Source: FEN-1219 sp963728995
GTDB lineage: Bacteria; Pseudomonadota; Gammaproteobacteria; Steroidobacterales; Rariloculaceae
Assembly: GCA_963728995.1 (NCBI GenBank)
Contig: CAVSMD010000002.1
Coordinates: 248,001 to 312,000, forward strand
Direction: 5' to 3'
DNA: 64,000 nt
Shown here piece after piece: positions 8,829 to 19,195 of the stretch (position 1 is the first letter of the stretch; each line of letters begins with the position of its first letter). Both the position numbers and the translations under genes were made by a program. The notes under the pieces are model-generated. The model was not told the DNA's origin and did no database searches. It saw only the letters and a program-made list of their open reading frames with translations.

Positions 8829-9747
8829 CTATTTCGCCGGCGTACCTCGCGCGTTGCGGGCTGCGCCGGTCTCCGCGAAATAGTTCGTGACGCCGTCGGG
8901 GTCGTTGAGCCAAAGCGTCCGCAGATCGAAGCCTCGCAAACCCTGCAGCGGCTGCTCGACGGCCACATGACGCTCCTTCGCCAGCGCATCGACCACGTCG
9001 ACGTTCGAGACCACGTACTGAATCCCGCCGCTGCCGTTATCCATGGGCAGGTCCGGCCCGAAGCTGCGCAAGCTCACGGTCGTCGCGCCATGCCTGAACG
9101 GGTACTTCGTGGTGCCGAACCGCGCATCCTTCACCGGAGGCAGCTCCTCGAGCCCGACGAAGCTGCGGTAGAACGCGCGGCTGCGCTCGAGATCGGCGGC
9201 CGTGATGCCCACCTCGATCGCGGCCAGCTGCTCCGGCGTCGCGTCGGGCACGATCACGAGCTCGACGGGCTGCCCGTCCGGATCCGACACGAGCGCGGTC
9301 CGCCGGCCGTTGTCGCCGAGCGGCGCGAACTCCGGCGCCGCCAGGCCATGCTCCGTGAACCGCCGACTCAGAGCGGCCTCGTCGGCAAAAAAGAACGATA
9401 GCAGCCGCAGGCCGGTCGCCGTCTTCACGCCACCGGGCTGATAGACGCGGTTGCCGACGCGGCGCGTGAGCTTCAGCTGTTGAGCGCCCGCCTGGAACCG
9501 CGCGACACCACCATTGCCGACGGCAAATGTGGAAAGCTGCTTGAACCCAAGTACGCCGCCGTAGAAGTCGAACATCTTCTCCGGCTCCACGGCAAAGCGC
9601 CGGAACACGTTCATGGAGGGCTGCCAGAGCACCGGGGCCGTGGTCGCCGGCAACGCGTCGGCCGGCGCGTCCGCATTCACGCGCGTTGCCCCGCCGCTAA
9701 CGACCAGCAACACGCCGACGTAGCAATGCCCACTCGATCCTCGCCAC
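8829..9747 (-). CDS. Secreted VOC (glyoxalase-fold) protein, frameshifted near the start
   Basis: Two vicinal-oxygen-chelate modules: residues about 35-145 (MFDFYGGVLGFKQL ... VSDPDGQPVELVI) and about 155-285 (ITAADLERSRAFYRSFVGLEEL ... LNDPDGVTNYFAE). VOC proteins include lyases, dioxygenases and resistance proteins; I cannot choose among them. The main frame lacks a good start. A GTG at 9747 in the next frame gives VARIEWALL, which joins VGVLLVVSGGATRVNA if one base near 9722 is surplus, forming a clean signal peptide. The 919-nt span agrees with one extra base. Domain call firm; start inferred. Confidence 0.75.
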
Positions 9748-9816
9748 GATCGCCCCCAGGTCGGCCGCCGATGCAACCAGTGTGAATCACGCTCGGCGTC
9801 GGTACAATCACGACGC

Positions 9817-11205
9817 ATGTGGAAAATACTCATCGCTCTCATCGTGCTCGGGGTCGGCGCTGCGGTGCTGTGGGTGAATGCCGGTCGTGCTCCCGGCCCC
9901 GCCATAGAAATCAGCGGCCCCGAGATCATCGGCCAAACCGGTGAGATCACGGTGGCCGTCACCGCGCCGCGTGGCGCACTCACCAGCCTCGACGTCGCGC
10001 TGACGCAAGGCGACTCGACGACTCCGGTGTTCAGCCTGGCGCCACAGTCGGTCGCCGATCTCAAGGTTGACGGCGACCGAGTGACGGTCACCCGCCCCAC
10101 GGGCAAGCGCGTGGTCGCGGATCTGAAGGGTGGCGCAGCGCGGGTCACCGTCTCGGCCGTCCGGCCCGTGCTGTTCGGTTTCCGCCAGGCGTCGGCGACG
10201 GCGACGCGCGACATCCAGGTGCGGCTTGCACCGCCGATCGTCGCGGTGCTATCGCAGTTTCACTACGTCAACCACGGCGGCTCGGAGATGGTGGTCTATC
10301 GCGTCACGCCGCCCGACGCGGAATCCGGCGTGCGCGTCGGCGAATACGAGTACCCCGGCTTTCCCGCGAGCGGCGCCGGCATTCCGGGCACGGACCCCGG
10401 CCTGCGCGTCGCGTTCTTCGCCCTGCTGTGGAACCAGAAGGTGAACACGCCGATCTCCATCTACGCCCGCGACCCCATCGGCAACGAGGGCACGGGGAGC
10501 TTCGACTATCGTGTGTTCGATAAGCAGTTTCGCGCCAGCACGATCAACCTGGACGATCGCTTCCTGGCGCGCGTCGTGCCGCCGATCTTGCAGAACTCGA
10601 CCGAGCTGCACGTCGACGACCCGAGTAACTTGCTCGCGGCCTATCTCGCCATCAATCGGGATCTACGGCGCATCAACGACGACACGATCACGAAGCTGTC
10701 TCGCGAGACCGCGCCCGAGATCCTCTGGCGCGGACCCTTCAAACAGCTGCTGAATACGGCCGTGGAGGCTGGATTCGCGGATCAGCGTACATACGTCTAC
10801 AAGGGCCAGGACGTCGATCACCAGGTGCACCTGGGCTTCGACTTGGCGTCCACGGCCGGCGCTTCCGTGCGCGCCGCGAACCGCGGCCGCGTGGTTCATG
10901 CCGGTTGGCTGGGCATCTATGGCAACTGCGTCATCCTCGATCATGGCATGGGGCTGCAATCGCTGTACGCGCATTTGTCGGTCATCGGCGTCGCCGTCGG
11001 ACAGATGGTCGAGCGCGACACGGAGCTCGGCCGCAGCGGGTCCACGGGGCTGGCCGGCGGAGATCACCTGCACTTCACGATGCTGCTCGGCGGCCATGCC
11101 GTGACGCCGATCGATTGGTGGAGCGCACAGTGGGTGCAGGACCGAATCCTGCGCAAGCTCACGGAGGCCGGCGCACCGAGCGCGACGGCCGCGGCGGCGC
11201 GCTGA
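9817..11205 (+). CDS. M23-family peptidase (LytM/lysostaphin type), membrane-anchored
   Basis: 462 residues. One N-terminal transmembrane helix (about 3-20), a long beta-rich periplasmic region (about 30-300), and a C-terminal M23 domain. The zinc ligands are visible: H338 and D342 in HLGFD, and H417/H419 in HLHF. The intervening SVRAANRGRVVHAGWLG ... VILDHGMGLQSLYAHL matches the family core, so an active peptidoglycan endopeptidase is predicted. It starts 69 bases from the divergent VOC gene, so the two share a regulatory gap. Confidence 0.92.
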   Translation: MWKILIALIVLGVGAAVLWVNAGRAPGPAIEISGPEIIGQTGEITVAVTAPRGALTSLDVALTQGDSTTPVFSLAPQSVADLKVDGDRVTVTRPTGKRVVADLKGGAARVTVSAVRPVLFGFRQASATATRDIQVRLAPPIVAVLSQFHYVNHGGSEMVVYRVTPPDAESGVRVGEYEYPGFPASGAGIPGTDPGLRVAFFALLWNQKVNTPISIYARDPIGNEGTGSFDYRVFDKQFRASTINLDDRFLARVVPPILQNSTELHVDDPSNLLAAYLAINRDLRRINDDTITKLSRETAPEILWRGPFKQLLNTAVEAGFADQRTYVYKGQDVDHQVHLGFDLASTAGASVRAANRGRVVHAGWLGIYGNCVILDHGMGLQSLYAHLSVIGVAVGQMVERDTELGRSGSTGLAGGDHLHFTMLLGGHAVTPIDWWSAQWVQDRILRKLTEAGAPSATAAAAR

Positions 11206-11214
11206 GGCCGGCGC

Positions 11215-11587
11215 TTACTTCGCCTCGTCCGCGTGACGTCGCTGCTGCCGGCGCTCCCGGCGACTCGGCTTCGGCGGCTTGCCCGCGGCCGGCTGCGTGG
11301 TCTCGGCCGCGCGACCGAGCTGAATCTGCTCGGAGAACGCCGGCGGTGACTCCAAGCAAGGCTGGGTCTGCGCGCGGCCGATTCGTAGGCACATCCGGCG
11401 GCAGGCGCAGGGCCTCCGTTTCGGTCGGCGGTGTCAGGTCGTCCGGAATCTGGACAGGCTGCGCGGAGGCGGCGGTGGCATAACGGCGCGTGTCTTCGCA
11501 GCCGACCGTGTCGCCGCGGTGACAGCCCGCGAGCAGCGTTGCGCCGTACGCCATCGCAAGCGCTAGCAGGCGGTAAGGCGTCTTCAC
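11215..11587 (-). CDS. Small lipoprotein at the bamC position, frameshifted
   Basis: The GTG start (11587) overlaps the dapA stop. A lipoprotein signal ends LLAGC (lipobox). The mature part contains YATAASAQPVQIPDDLTPPTETEALRLPP, which resembles the unstructured BamD-binding N-terminus of BamC, a subunit of the outer-membrane protein assembly machine that follows dapA in E. coli. After PTNRPRA the frame shifts by one base near 11375. The restored frame gives QTQPCLESPPAFSEQIQ and a basic tail to a TAA at 11215, about 123 residues. It lacks the two folded BamC domains, so it is at most a BamC-like stub. Confidence 0.62.
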
Positions 11588-12474
11588 GCGGCGGCGACGC
11601 GGACGCCCGCAGCCGTCATCGCGTCGAGCACGGCCGCATGGTACTGCGGTGCGAGCGGCGTCAGCGGCAGGCGAATCCCCGGTCCGATCAACCCCATTTG
11701 CTGCACGGCCCACTTCACGGGAATTGGGTTGCTTTCGCAGAACAAGGTCTTGTGCAGGGCTTGCAGCGTGGCATCGATGCGCTCGGCTTCTGCGCGCTTG
11801 CGCGCCCGCGCCACATCGCAGAGCCGACGCATGCTCACGGCAGCGACGTTGGCCGTCACGGATATCACGCCGTCCCCACCCTGTAGCATGAACTCGCAAC
11901 ACGTCGCATCGTCACCGCTGAGCAGTCCGAACTCCGGACCACAGCCGTCTCTGAGCGTGCGAATGCGATTCAGTTCCCCGGTGGCTTCCTTGATCGCCCG
12001 AATGTTGGCATGCGTGGCGAGTTTGATGACCGTGTCCGGCTTCAGGTCGACACCCGTGCGACCCGGGACGTTGTAGAGGATCAGCGGCCGAGTCACGGCA
12101 TCCGCCACCGCGGAGAAGTGCCGCCGCATGCCTTCCTGCGGCGGCTTGTTGTAGTACGGCGTGACGATCAGAAACGCGTCGACCGGCAGGCGATCGACCG
12201 CTCGCGACAGCTTCAACGTCTGCGCCGTCGAGTTCGATCCCGTTCCGGCGATGATCGGAATGCGCCCTGCCGCCAGCTCGCACGCCTTTTCGATCAACTC
12301 GACATGCTCGTGGTGATCGAGCGTCGCCGATTCACCCGTCGTGCCCGCGACGATCAGAGCTTCGGTGCCGGACTCCACGTGAAAGTCGACAAGCTTGGCG
12401 AACTGTCGGTAGTTGACCGCTCCGTCCGCGTCCATCGGCGTCACCACCGCCACCATACTGCCGGCCAACATCAT
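11584..12474 (-). CDS. dapA: 4-hydroxy-tetrahydrodipicolinate synthase
   Basis: About 296 residues. Condenses pyruvate and aspartate semialdehyde in the lysine/diaminopimelate pathway. GTTGESATLDHHEH (pyruvate and Thr-Thr pair), TPYYNKPPQEGM with the catalytic tyrosine, YNVPGRTGVDL and IRAIKEATGE with the Schiff-base lysine are all present. The ATG at 12474 has an AAGG ribosome site five bases upstream; a GTG at 12480 is possible. It diverges from gcvR-bcp, as in E. coli, and its stop overlaps the lipoprotein start. Confidence 0.96.
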   Translation of the reverse strand: MMLAGSMVAVVTPMDADGAVNYRQFAKLVDFHVESGTEALIVAGTTGESATLDHHEHVELIEKACELAAGRIPIIAGTGSNSTAQTLKLSRAVDRLPVDAFLIVTPYYNKPPQEGMRRHFSAVADAVTRPLILYNVPGRTGVDLKPDTVIKLATHANIRAIKEATGELNRIRTLRDGCGPEFGLLSGDDATCCEFMLQGGDGVISVTANVAAVSMRRLCDVARARKRAEAERIDATLQALHKTLFCESNPIPVKWAVQQMGLIGPGIRLPLTPLAPQYHAAVLDAMTAAGVRVAAA

Positions 12475-12608
12475 CGACACCTTGCCACGCCCGTTATCGA
12501 AGGGCGCACGATACTAACGGGCGGGTCGTGGAGCGCGCAACCCGAGCGTTGCGGACCCGACTGTTCAGGGTACACTGGCACGCTGGCCAGGCCCCGAGAA
12601 CGTCGTAG

Positions 12609-13142
12609 ATGGAACAACTCATGGTCATCTCCGCCATCGGCGGCGACCCCACGGCTGTGGTGCAAGAGCTGACCCGCGTCATCATGGATTGCGGAGGCAA
12701 CATTAAGGAAAGCCGAATGGCCTCGTTCGGCTCGGAAGTGGCGATGCTGCTCCTGGTCTCCGGCAACTGGCACACGATCAGCCGGATGGAGCGCGAGCTG
12801 AATCGGTTCGCCACGGGCGCCGGCGTGACCATGCAGCTGAAGCGCACCGAGCCCCGCCGGTTCGGCAAAGAGCTGCTGCCATATGCTGTCGACGTGGTAG
12901 GTCTCGACCAACCCGGGATCGTGCACAGCCTGAGCGGCTTCTTCGCGGCACGAAAAGTCGAGATCGCGGAGGTCTCCACCCGTAGTTACGCCGCGACGCA
13001 CACCGGAGCGCCGATGTTTTCCGTGCAGATGGCCGTCAACATCCCGGCCAGCGTGCACATCTCCGGCCTTCGCGAGGAGTTCATGGACTTCTGCGACCAG
13101 CTGAATGTCGATGCAATCATGGAACCGGTCAAACAGTCCTGA
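12609..13142 (+). CDS. gcvR: Tandem ACT-domain protein, GcvR-like
   Basis: 177 residues with two ACT domains (about 3-75 and 90-170). The second has the ligand-type loop VDVVGLDQPGIVHSLSGFFAARKVEIAEVSTRS. E. coli GcvR represses the glycine cleavage genes by binding GcvA. The dapA / gcvR-bcp order here matches that locus, which supports orthology. No DNA-binding domain is present, as expected for GcvR. Confidence 0.85.
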   Translation: MEQLMVISAIGGDPTAVVQELTRVIMDCGGNIKESRMASFGSEVAMLLLVSGNWHTISRMERELNRFATGAGVTMQLKRTEPRRFGKELLPYAVDVVGLDQPGIVHSLSGFFAARKVEIAEVSTRSYAATHTGAPMFSVQMAVNIPASVHISGLREEFMDFCDQLNVDAIMEPVKQS

Positions 13143-13161
13143 CGCAGCACGTGAGCCCAAC

Positions 13162-13630
13162 ATGACGACACCCGCCGTCGGCAAGAAAGTCCCCGCCTTC
13201 ACCGTGACGACGACGGCGGCAGACCAAGCTCACGAACAAGGATCTGTCGGGGGCGCCCTACGTGCTGTACTTCTACCCGCGGGACGACACGCCGGGCTGC
13301 ACGCTCGAGGGCAAGGACTTTCGTGACCAGCATTCGCGCTTCCGACGCCTGAAGGTGAGAGTCTTGGGCGTTTCGCGGGATAGCCTGAGCTCGCACGCCA
13401 AATTCAAGACCAAATTCGACCTGCCCTTCGAGCTGATCTCCGACGTCGACGAGCGCTTGTGCCGCTTGTTCGACGTCATAAAGGAGAAGAATATGTATGG
13501 AAAGAAGGTCATGGGTATCGAACGCAGCACGTTTCTCGTCGATGCGGACGGCGTGCTCCGGCGGGAGTGGCGCAAAGTCAAGGTCGACGGCCACGTGGCG
13601 GCAGTGCTCGCGGCCGCGGCCGAGCTTTGA
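13162..13630 (+). CDS. bcp: Thioredoxin-dependent peroxiredoxin Bcp, frameshifted
   Basis: Atypical 2-Cys/1-Cys peroxiredoxin that reduces hydroperoxides with thioredoxin. The opening frame gives MTTPAVGKKVPAFTVTTTAADQ. Reading one base later near 13226 gives KLTNKDLSGAPYVLYFYPRD, then DDTPGCTLEGKDF with the peroxidatic cysteine and the usual CTxEG context. The span of 469 nt confirms one surplus base. Restored length is about 155 residues, as in E. coli Bcp. It follows gcvR by 20 bases and is likely cotranscribed. Confidence 0.92.
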
Positions 13631-13683
13631 GGAACGCCGCTGCGGTCGCGCAGTCATAAGTGCAACGGACACGGCAACGACAC

Positions 13684-15147
13684 ATGACACCTCCGCTATT
13701 CACGAAGACCTGGGCGGCGCTATTGACGGCGGCGTTGGTGCTGCCTGCCCAAGCGGCGGAGCTTCCGGACTTCGGCACTCCGGCGGACACTGCGCTCAGC
13801 AAGAGCCGCGAAGCCCAGATCGGGCGAAGCGTCATGTTGCAGTTGCGCACTGCCGGCGTCGTCATGGACGATCCGCTGTTGACGGAATACATCATGACGC
13901 TCGGGTCGCAGCTCGCGAGCCGCGCCAATGACGGCAATTTCCAGTTCGAGTTCTTCGTCGCCAAAGACGACCAGATCAACGCCTTCGCGCTGCCCGGCGG
14001 ATTCATCGGTGTGAACTCGGGCCTGATCCTCGCGAGCGACACGGAGAGTGAGCTTGCCGGAGTGCTCGCCCACGAGATCTCACACGTAACGCAGCGTCAC
14101 ATCGCCCGCGCCGCCTACGACAATCAGCGCACCAGCATCATGTCGATCGCTGCGATGTTGGCAGCCGTGTTGCTGGGCGCGAGCAGCAATGCCTCCAGCG
14201 ACGCGACGCAGGGTCTGTTGCTCGGCTCGCAGGCGTTGGCGCAGCAACGGCAGATCAACTTCACGCGCGCGAACGAAACGGAGGCAGATCGTGTCGGCAT
14301 GGAGCTGCTGTCCTCCTCCGGTTTCGATCCAAATGGGATGGCGAGCTTCTTCGAGAAGATCGGCAAACGCTACGGCAGCAGCACCCAGTACGTGCCTGCG
14401 CTGCTGCTGGATCATCCGGTGACCTCCGAACGCATTGCCGAAGCGCGCGGTCGTGCTCGGCTGCTGCCCGCGGTAACGCACACCGATAGCCCGAACTATG
14501 CGCTGGCGAAGGCGCGTCTCACCGTGTTGAACGCACGGACGCCGGAAGCCGCAATGGACGCCTATCGCGGCAAGCGAGATAGCCACGGCGTCGGCGACCG
14601 CTATGGGCTCGCGCTCGCGTCGATGCGCTCGTCGCTGAACGACAACGCGGAACGGTTGTTCCGCGATCTGATCGCAGACTTTCCGGCCATCATCGCGTTC
14701 CGCATCGGGCAGGCCGAGGCCATGCTGGCCGGCGGTTCGACCGAGGCCGCGATGCGTACCTACCGGGAGTCCGTGCGCCTGTTTCCGCGCAACATCCCGC
14801 TGACGATCAGCTACGCCGAAGCGCTGATCAACGCAGGCAAGCCCGGCGAAGCTCATGAGCTGCTCCTCGATCTGCTGAACAACGTGCCCGCGACCCCCGC
14901 GCAGTTGCGGCTCATCGCGCGCGCGGCCAATGCCGAGGGCGACGTCGCGAACGCCTATTTCTACATGTCCTACTACTACGCGGCCGTCGGCAATCTGCCG
15001 CTCGCCGTGGGCCAGGTACGCATGGCGCTCGAGACGCCGGACGTGCACGCTGTCGATCGCGCTCGCTTCAAGGCCCGGCTCGATCAGCTCCTCGAGTACA
15101 TGCCCGAGGAGCAGCGCGGCATGGCGACCGCCACAGGTCCCCAGTAA
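13684..15147 (+). CDS. bepA: M48 metalloprotease with TPR repeats, BepA-like
   Basis: 487 residues. Signal peptide (about 1-24, AQAAE), then an M48 peptidase domain with HEISH (H130, E131, H134) and the third zinc ligand in NETEADRVG (E200). A hydrophobic segment lies between (IMSIAAMLAAVLLGA). The C-terminal half is helical TPR-like repeats. BepA degrades or assists misfolded outer-membrane proteins such as LptD at the Bam complex. It lies near bcp and dapA, as in enterobacteria. Confidence 0.92.
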   Translation: MTPPLFTKTWAALLTAALVLPAQAAELPDFGTPADTALSKSREAQIGRSVMLQLRTAGVVMDDPLLTEYIMTLGSQLASRANDGNFQFEFFVAKDDQINAFALPGGFIGVNSGLILASDTESELAGVLAHEISHVTQRHIARAAYDNQRTSIMSIAAMLAAVLLGASSNASSDATQGLLLGSQALAQQRQINFTRANETEADRVGMELLSSSGFDPNGMASFFEKIGKRYGSSTQYVPALLLDHPVTSERIAEARGRARLLPAVTHTDSPNYALAKARLTVLNARTPEAAMDAYRGKRDSHGVGDRYGLALASMRSSLNDNAERLFRDLIADFPAIIAFRIGQAEAMLAGGSTEAAMRTYRESVRLFPRNIPLTISYAEALINAGKPGEAHELLLDLLNNVPATPAQLRLIARAANAEGDVANAYFYMSYYYAAVGNLPLAVGQVRMALETPDVHAVDRARFKARLDQLLEYMPEEQRGMATATGPQ

Positions 15148-15169
15148 GCTCACCGCCCACCCCGCCCGC

Positions 15170-15202
15170 TTGCGACCCGTCCAAATAGGACTAAAATAGT
15201 CC
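15170..15202 (+). promoter_or_regulatory. suf operon promoter with palindromic Rrf2-type operator
   Basis: TTGCGA (15170-15175) and TAAAAT (15192-15197) are spaced 16 bases apart. A perfect palindrome, GGACTA-AAA-TAGTCC (15188-15202), overlaps the -10 box and is flanked by AT-rich sequence resembling type 1 IscR sites (ATA...GACTA...TAGTC...TAT). Its position 25 bases before the Rrf2-family gene implies autorepression by that regulator. The dyad is seen directly; binding is inference. Confidence 0.72.
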
Positions 15203-15227
15203 CATATCACTGCGGCGGTGCAACCCC

Positions 15228-15683
15228 ATGCTGCGCATGAGCAAATTGACCGACTACGGGACCATGGTGCTGGCCGAGCTCGCCACCCATGGCCGCGGGC
15301 TATCCACGGCCAGTCAGCTCGCCGACGCCACCCATCTGACGCTGCCGACCGTCAGCAAGCTGCTGAAGTCGTTGGCCCATTCGGGTCTCGTGGTCTCGAC
15401 GCGCGGCGTTCAGGGTGGCTACGCGCTCGCCCGCCCCGCCGCGACCATCAGCGCCGCCGAGATTCTCGATGCGCTCGAGGGGCCGGTGGCGCTCACGGAC
15501 TGCAGCTCCTCGAGCGGCAGCTGCGAGCTCGAGTCGTTCTGCCGCGTCGGCACGGCCTGGCAGCGAGTCAATCACAGCATCCGCAGGGCGCTCGAGGGTA
15601 TCAGCCTCGCCGACCTGAATGACCACCGCGAGCCGCTGCCGAAGCTGCGCGCGGACCTGCACAAAGCCGCCACCGCCCCGTAA
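15228..15683 (+). CDS. sufR: SUF regulator, Rrf2/IscR family
   Basis: 151 residues. Winged-helix Rrf2 protein with an N-terminal HTH (MSKLTDYGTMVLAELA ... LPTVSKLLKSLAHSGLVVSTRGVQGGYALAR). Three cysteines likely bind a [2Fe-2S] cluster (C92, C99, C105; spacing x6, x5). This matches the SUF-associated regulator subfamily (TIGR02944 type) rather than IscR itself. It heads the suf operon behind a palindromic operator, so a feedback role on Fe-S assembly is likely. sufB follows after eight bases. Confidence 0.9.
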   Translation: MLRMSKLTDYGTMVLAELATHGRGLSTASQLADATHLTLPTVSKLLKSLAHSGLVVSTRGVQGGYALARPAATISAAEILDALEGPVALTDCSSSSGSCELESFCRVGTAWQRVNHSIRRALEGISLADLNDHREPLPKLRADLHKAATAP

Positions 15684-15691
15684 GGACGACC

Positions 15692-17140
15692 ATGGCCACC
15701 GATTCCGACCAAGTTGCAGACCTCGTAGGACGCAAATATCGCCACGGCTTCGTCACGGAGATCGAGCAAGACACCGTGCCGCCGGGGCTCAATGAGGACG
15801 TCATCCGCTTGATCTCCGCCAAGAAAGGCGAGCCGGAGTTCCTCACGGAGTGGCGTCTGAAAGCGTATCGCCACTGGCTGACGCTCGAGGAGCCCACCTG
15901 GGCCCACGTGCGCTACACGCCGATCGACTACCAGGCGATCTCGTATTACGCCGCGCCGAAATCGAGCGGCACGGGTCCCAAGAGCCTCGACGAGGTCGAT
16001 CCGAAGCTGCTCGAGACGTACGACAAGCTCGGTATCCCTCTGCACGAGCGGGCCCGCCTTGCCGGCGTCGCCGTCGACGCGGTGTTCGACAGCGTCTCGG
16101 TGGCCACCACATTCAAGGAAAAGCTCGCTGCGGCCGGCGTGATTTTCTGCTCGTTCTCCGATGCGGTGAAGAATCATCCGGAGCTCGTGCGCCGCTATCT
16201 CGGCAGCGTGGTTCCGTATCGCGACAACTTCTTTGCCACGCTGAACTCGGCGGTCTTCACGGACGGCTCGTTCGTCTACATCCCCAAGGGGGTTCGCTGC
16301 CCGATGGAGCTGTCGACCTATTTTCGCATCAACGCTGCGAACACGGGCCAGTTCGAACGGACTTTGATCGTCGCCGCCGAAGGTAGCCACGTGAGTTATC
16401 TCGAAGGCTGCACGGCGCCGATGCGCGACGAGAACCAGCTGCATGCGGCCGTGGTGGAGCTCGTCGCGCTCGACGATGCCGAGATCAAGTACTCCACGGT
16501 TCAGAACTGGTATCCCGGCGACGAGCAGGGTCGCGGCGGCATCTACAACTTCGTCACCAAGCGCGGCGACTGCCGCGGCGCGAACTCGAAGATCTCCTGG
16601 ACGCAAGTCGAAACGGGCTCCGCGATCACCTGGAAGTATCCGAGCTGTGTGCTGCGAGGCGAGAATTCCATTGGCGAGTTCTTCTCGGTGGCCGTGGCGA
16701 ACAATTATCAGCAGGCCGACACCGGCACGAAGATGATCCACATCGGGCGCAATACACGCAGCACGATCATCTCCAAAGGCATCTCGGCCGGCCACGGCCA
16801 AAACGCGTATCGCGGGCTCGTGAAGGTTCTGCCGACGGCAGACGGGGCGCGTAACTACACGCAATGCGACTCGCTGTTGCTCGGGGAAGACTGCGGCGCG
16901 CATACGTTCCCGTACATCGAGTCGCGCAACCGCTCGGCCCGCGTCGAGCACGAAGCCACGACGTCGAAGATCAGCGAGGACCAGCTGTTCTATTGCCGCC
17001 AGCGCGGTCTGTCGGAGGAAGACGCGGTCAACCTCATCGTGAACGGCTTTTGCCGAGAGGTCTTCAAAGAGCTGCCCATGGAATTCGCCGTCGAAGCGCA
17101 AAACCTGCTGAACGTGAGCCTCGAGGGCGCCGTAGGCTGA
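15692..17140 (+). CDS. sufB: Fe-S cluster assembly protein SufB
   Basis: 482 residues, normal for SufB. Scaffold subunit of the SufBC2D complex on which clusters are built. The N-terminal KYRHGF...TVPPGLNEDVIRLIS block, the central FVYIPKGVRCPMELSTYFRIN, the long beta-helix, and the C-terminal TSKISEDQLFYCRQRGL are present. The conserved cysteine of the DSLLLGEDCGAHTFPYIE segment is present. Second gene of the operon. Confidence 0.97.
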   Translation: MATDSDQVADLVGRKYRHGFVTEIEQDTVPPGLNEDVIRLISAKKGEPEFLTEWRLKAYRHWLTLEEPTWAHVRYTPIDYQAISYYAAPKSSGTGPKSLDEVDPKLLETYDKLGIPLHERARLAGVAVDAVFDSVSVATTFKEKLAAAGVIFCSFSDAVKNHPELVRRYLGSVVPYRDNFFATLNSAVFTDGSFVYIPKGVRCPMELSTYFRINAANTGQFERTLIVAAEGSHVSYLEGCTAPMRDENQLHAAVVELVALDDAEIKYSTVQNWYPGDEQGRGGIYNFVTKRGDCRGANSKISWTQVETGSAITWKYPSCVLRGENSIGEFFSVAVANNYQQADTGTKMIHIGRNTRSTIISKGISAGHGQNAYRGLVKVLPTADGARNYTQCDSLLLGEDCGAHTFPYIESRNRSARVEHEATTSKISEDQLFYCRQRGLSEEDAVNLIVNGFCREVFKELPMEFAVEAQNLLNVSLEGAVG

Positions 17141-17156
17141 ACCGGAGCTACGAGAA

Positions 17157-17905
<749 letters not shown>

Positions 17906-17909
<4 letters not shown>

Positions 17910-19195
17910 CAGGTGCAAGCCTCGCCTTCCTGACCGACCGAGCGCTACCGGGAGCCGCCGCTAGCTGGCCGCGCCGTCGCACGGCGCTCGCCGAGCTCAC
18001 CGCAGCCGGGTGGCCGCATCGCCGACAAGAACGCTGGCGCTATACGGACGTGGGGCCGCTCGCGGAGGCCGGCTTCGAGATCGTGCCGCCGACGCCCGCC
18101 GCCGCCGAGCTGCGGGCAGCGGCCGACCTGCTCGCGCCGACGAATGGCGCCGACGCTCGCCTGGTCTTCGTCGATGGTCACCACTGCGCCGAGCTCGGCA
18201 CGGCGCTGCCGGATGGCCTCGAGATCGCCGGTCTCGAGGCTCGCTGGCCGGAGTTCGATGCACAGTGGGCGGGCAGCATTCACGCAGCCGAGCATCCGCT
18301 CGCGGCCGTGAACACGGCCTTTGGCCAGCACGGCCTCTGGGTCCGACTGCGTGAGGGCGCGCGACCCGAAAAACCGCTCGAGATCGTGTTCGTCGGCTCG
18401 GCCCGACCCCGGCTCGCCGCGCAGCCGCGCGTGCTCCTCGACATCGGTACGGGCGCGGCGCTGACCATCATTCACCGGGTCGTGGACGTGGAGCGAGGCT
18501 CGGGTTGGCTGAATGCGGTGACGCAGGTCCGGCAGGCCGCCGATTCGACGCTCGAAATCTACCGACTCCAGCAGCATGGCGAGCAGCAGGCCCATACCTC
18601 CCTGCTCGCCGCGGAGCTCTGCGCCAACGCCGCGCTGCACGTCGGCTACGTCGACCTCGGCGGCCGGCTCGTACGCAACGACATCGACATCGTGCTACGT
18701 GAGCGCGGGGCGCGCGCGGAGCTGTTCGGTCTATTCGTGCCGGGCGCCGAGCAGCACCTCGACACGCATACGACGATCGTGCATGCCGCGCCGGAAACGA
18801 CCAGCGACGAGGCATTCCGCGGCATCGTCGGGGAACGCGGCCGAGGGGTCTTCAACGGCAAGGTGGTCGTCAAGCCCGGAGCCCAGCGCATCGATGCTCG
18901 GCAGAGCAACGACAACCTCCTGCTCGGAGCGCATGCGGAGATCGACACCAAGCCCGAGCTGGAGATCTATGCCAACGATGTGAAGTGCAGCCATGGATCG
19001 ACGGTCGGCGAGCTCGACGACCAGCAATTGTTCTACTTACGGGCACGCGGCATTGCGGCCCCTGATGCGCGCCGGATGCTCACCACGGCTTTCGCGGCCA
19101 CCGTGCTGGAGCGCATTCGCGACGAGCCGTGGCGGGAGCGAATGCTCGACGTCGTCACGCAACGGCTACGCGGCTTGACGGAGCACGCAACATGA
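17906..19195 (+). CDS. sufD: Fe-S cluster assembly protein SufD
   Basis: 429 residues. SufB paralogue that completes the SufBC2D scaffold. The N-terminal helical domain (about 1-110) contains RRQERWRYTDVGPL. The beta-helix follows, then RGVFNGKVVVKPGAQRIDARQSNDNLLL and GSTVGELDDQQLFYLRARGI, hallmarks of SufD. It starts at GTG overlapping the sufC stop and its TGA overlaps the sufS ATG, indicating translational coupling. Confidence 0.96.

Noticed and set aside
9748..10214. N-terminal extension of the VOC-protein frame into the M23 peptidase gene
   Set aside because: The extension is antisense to a clear M23 peptidase gene, has an arginine/serine-rich shadow composition, and a better start exists at 9747.
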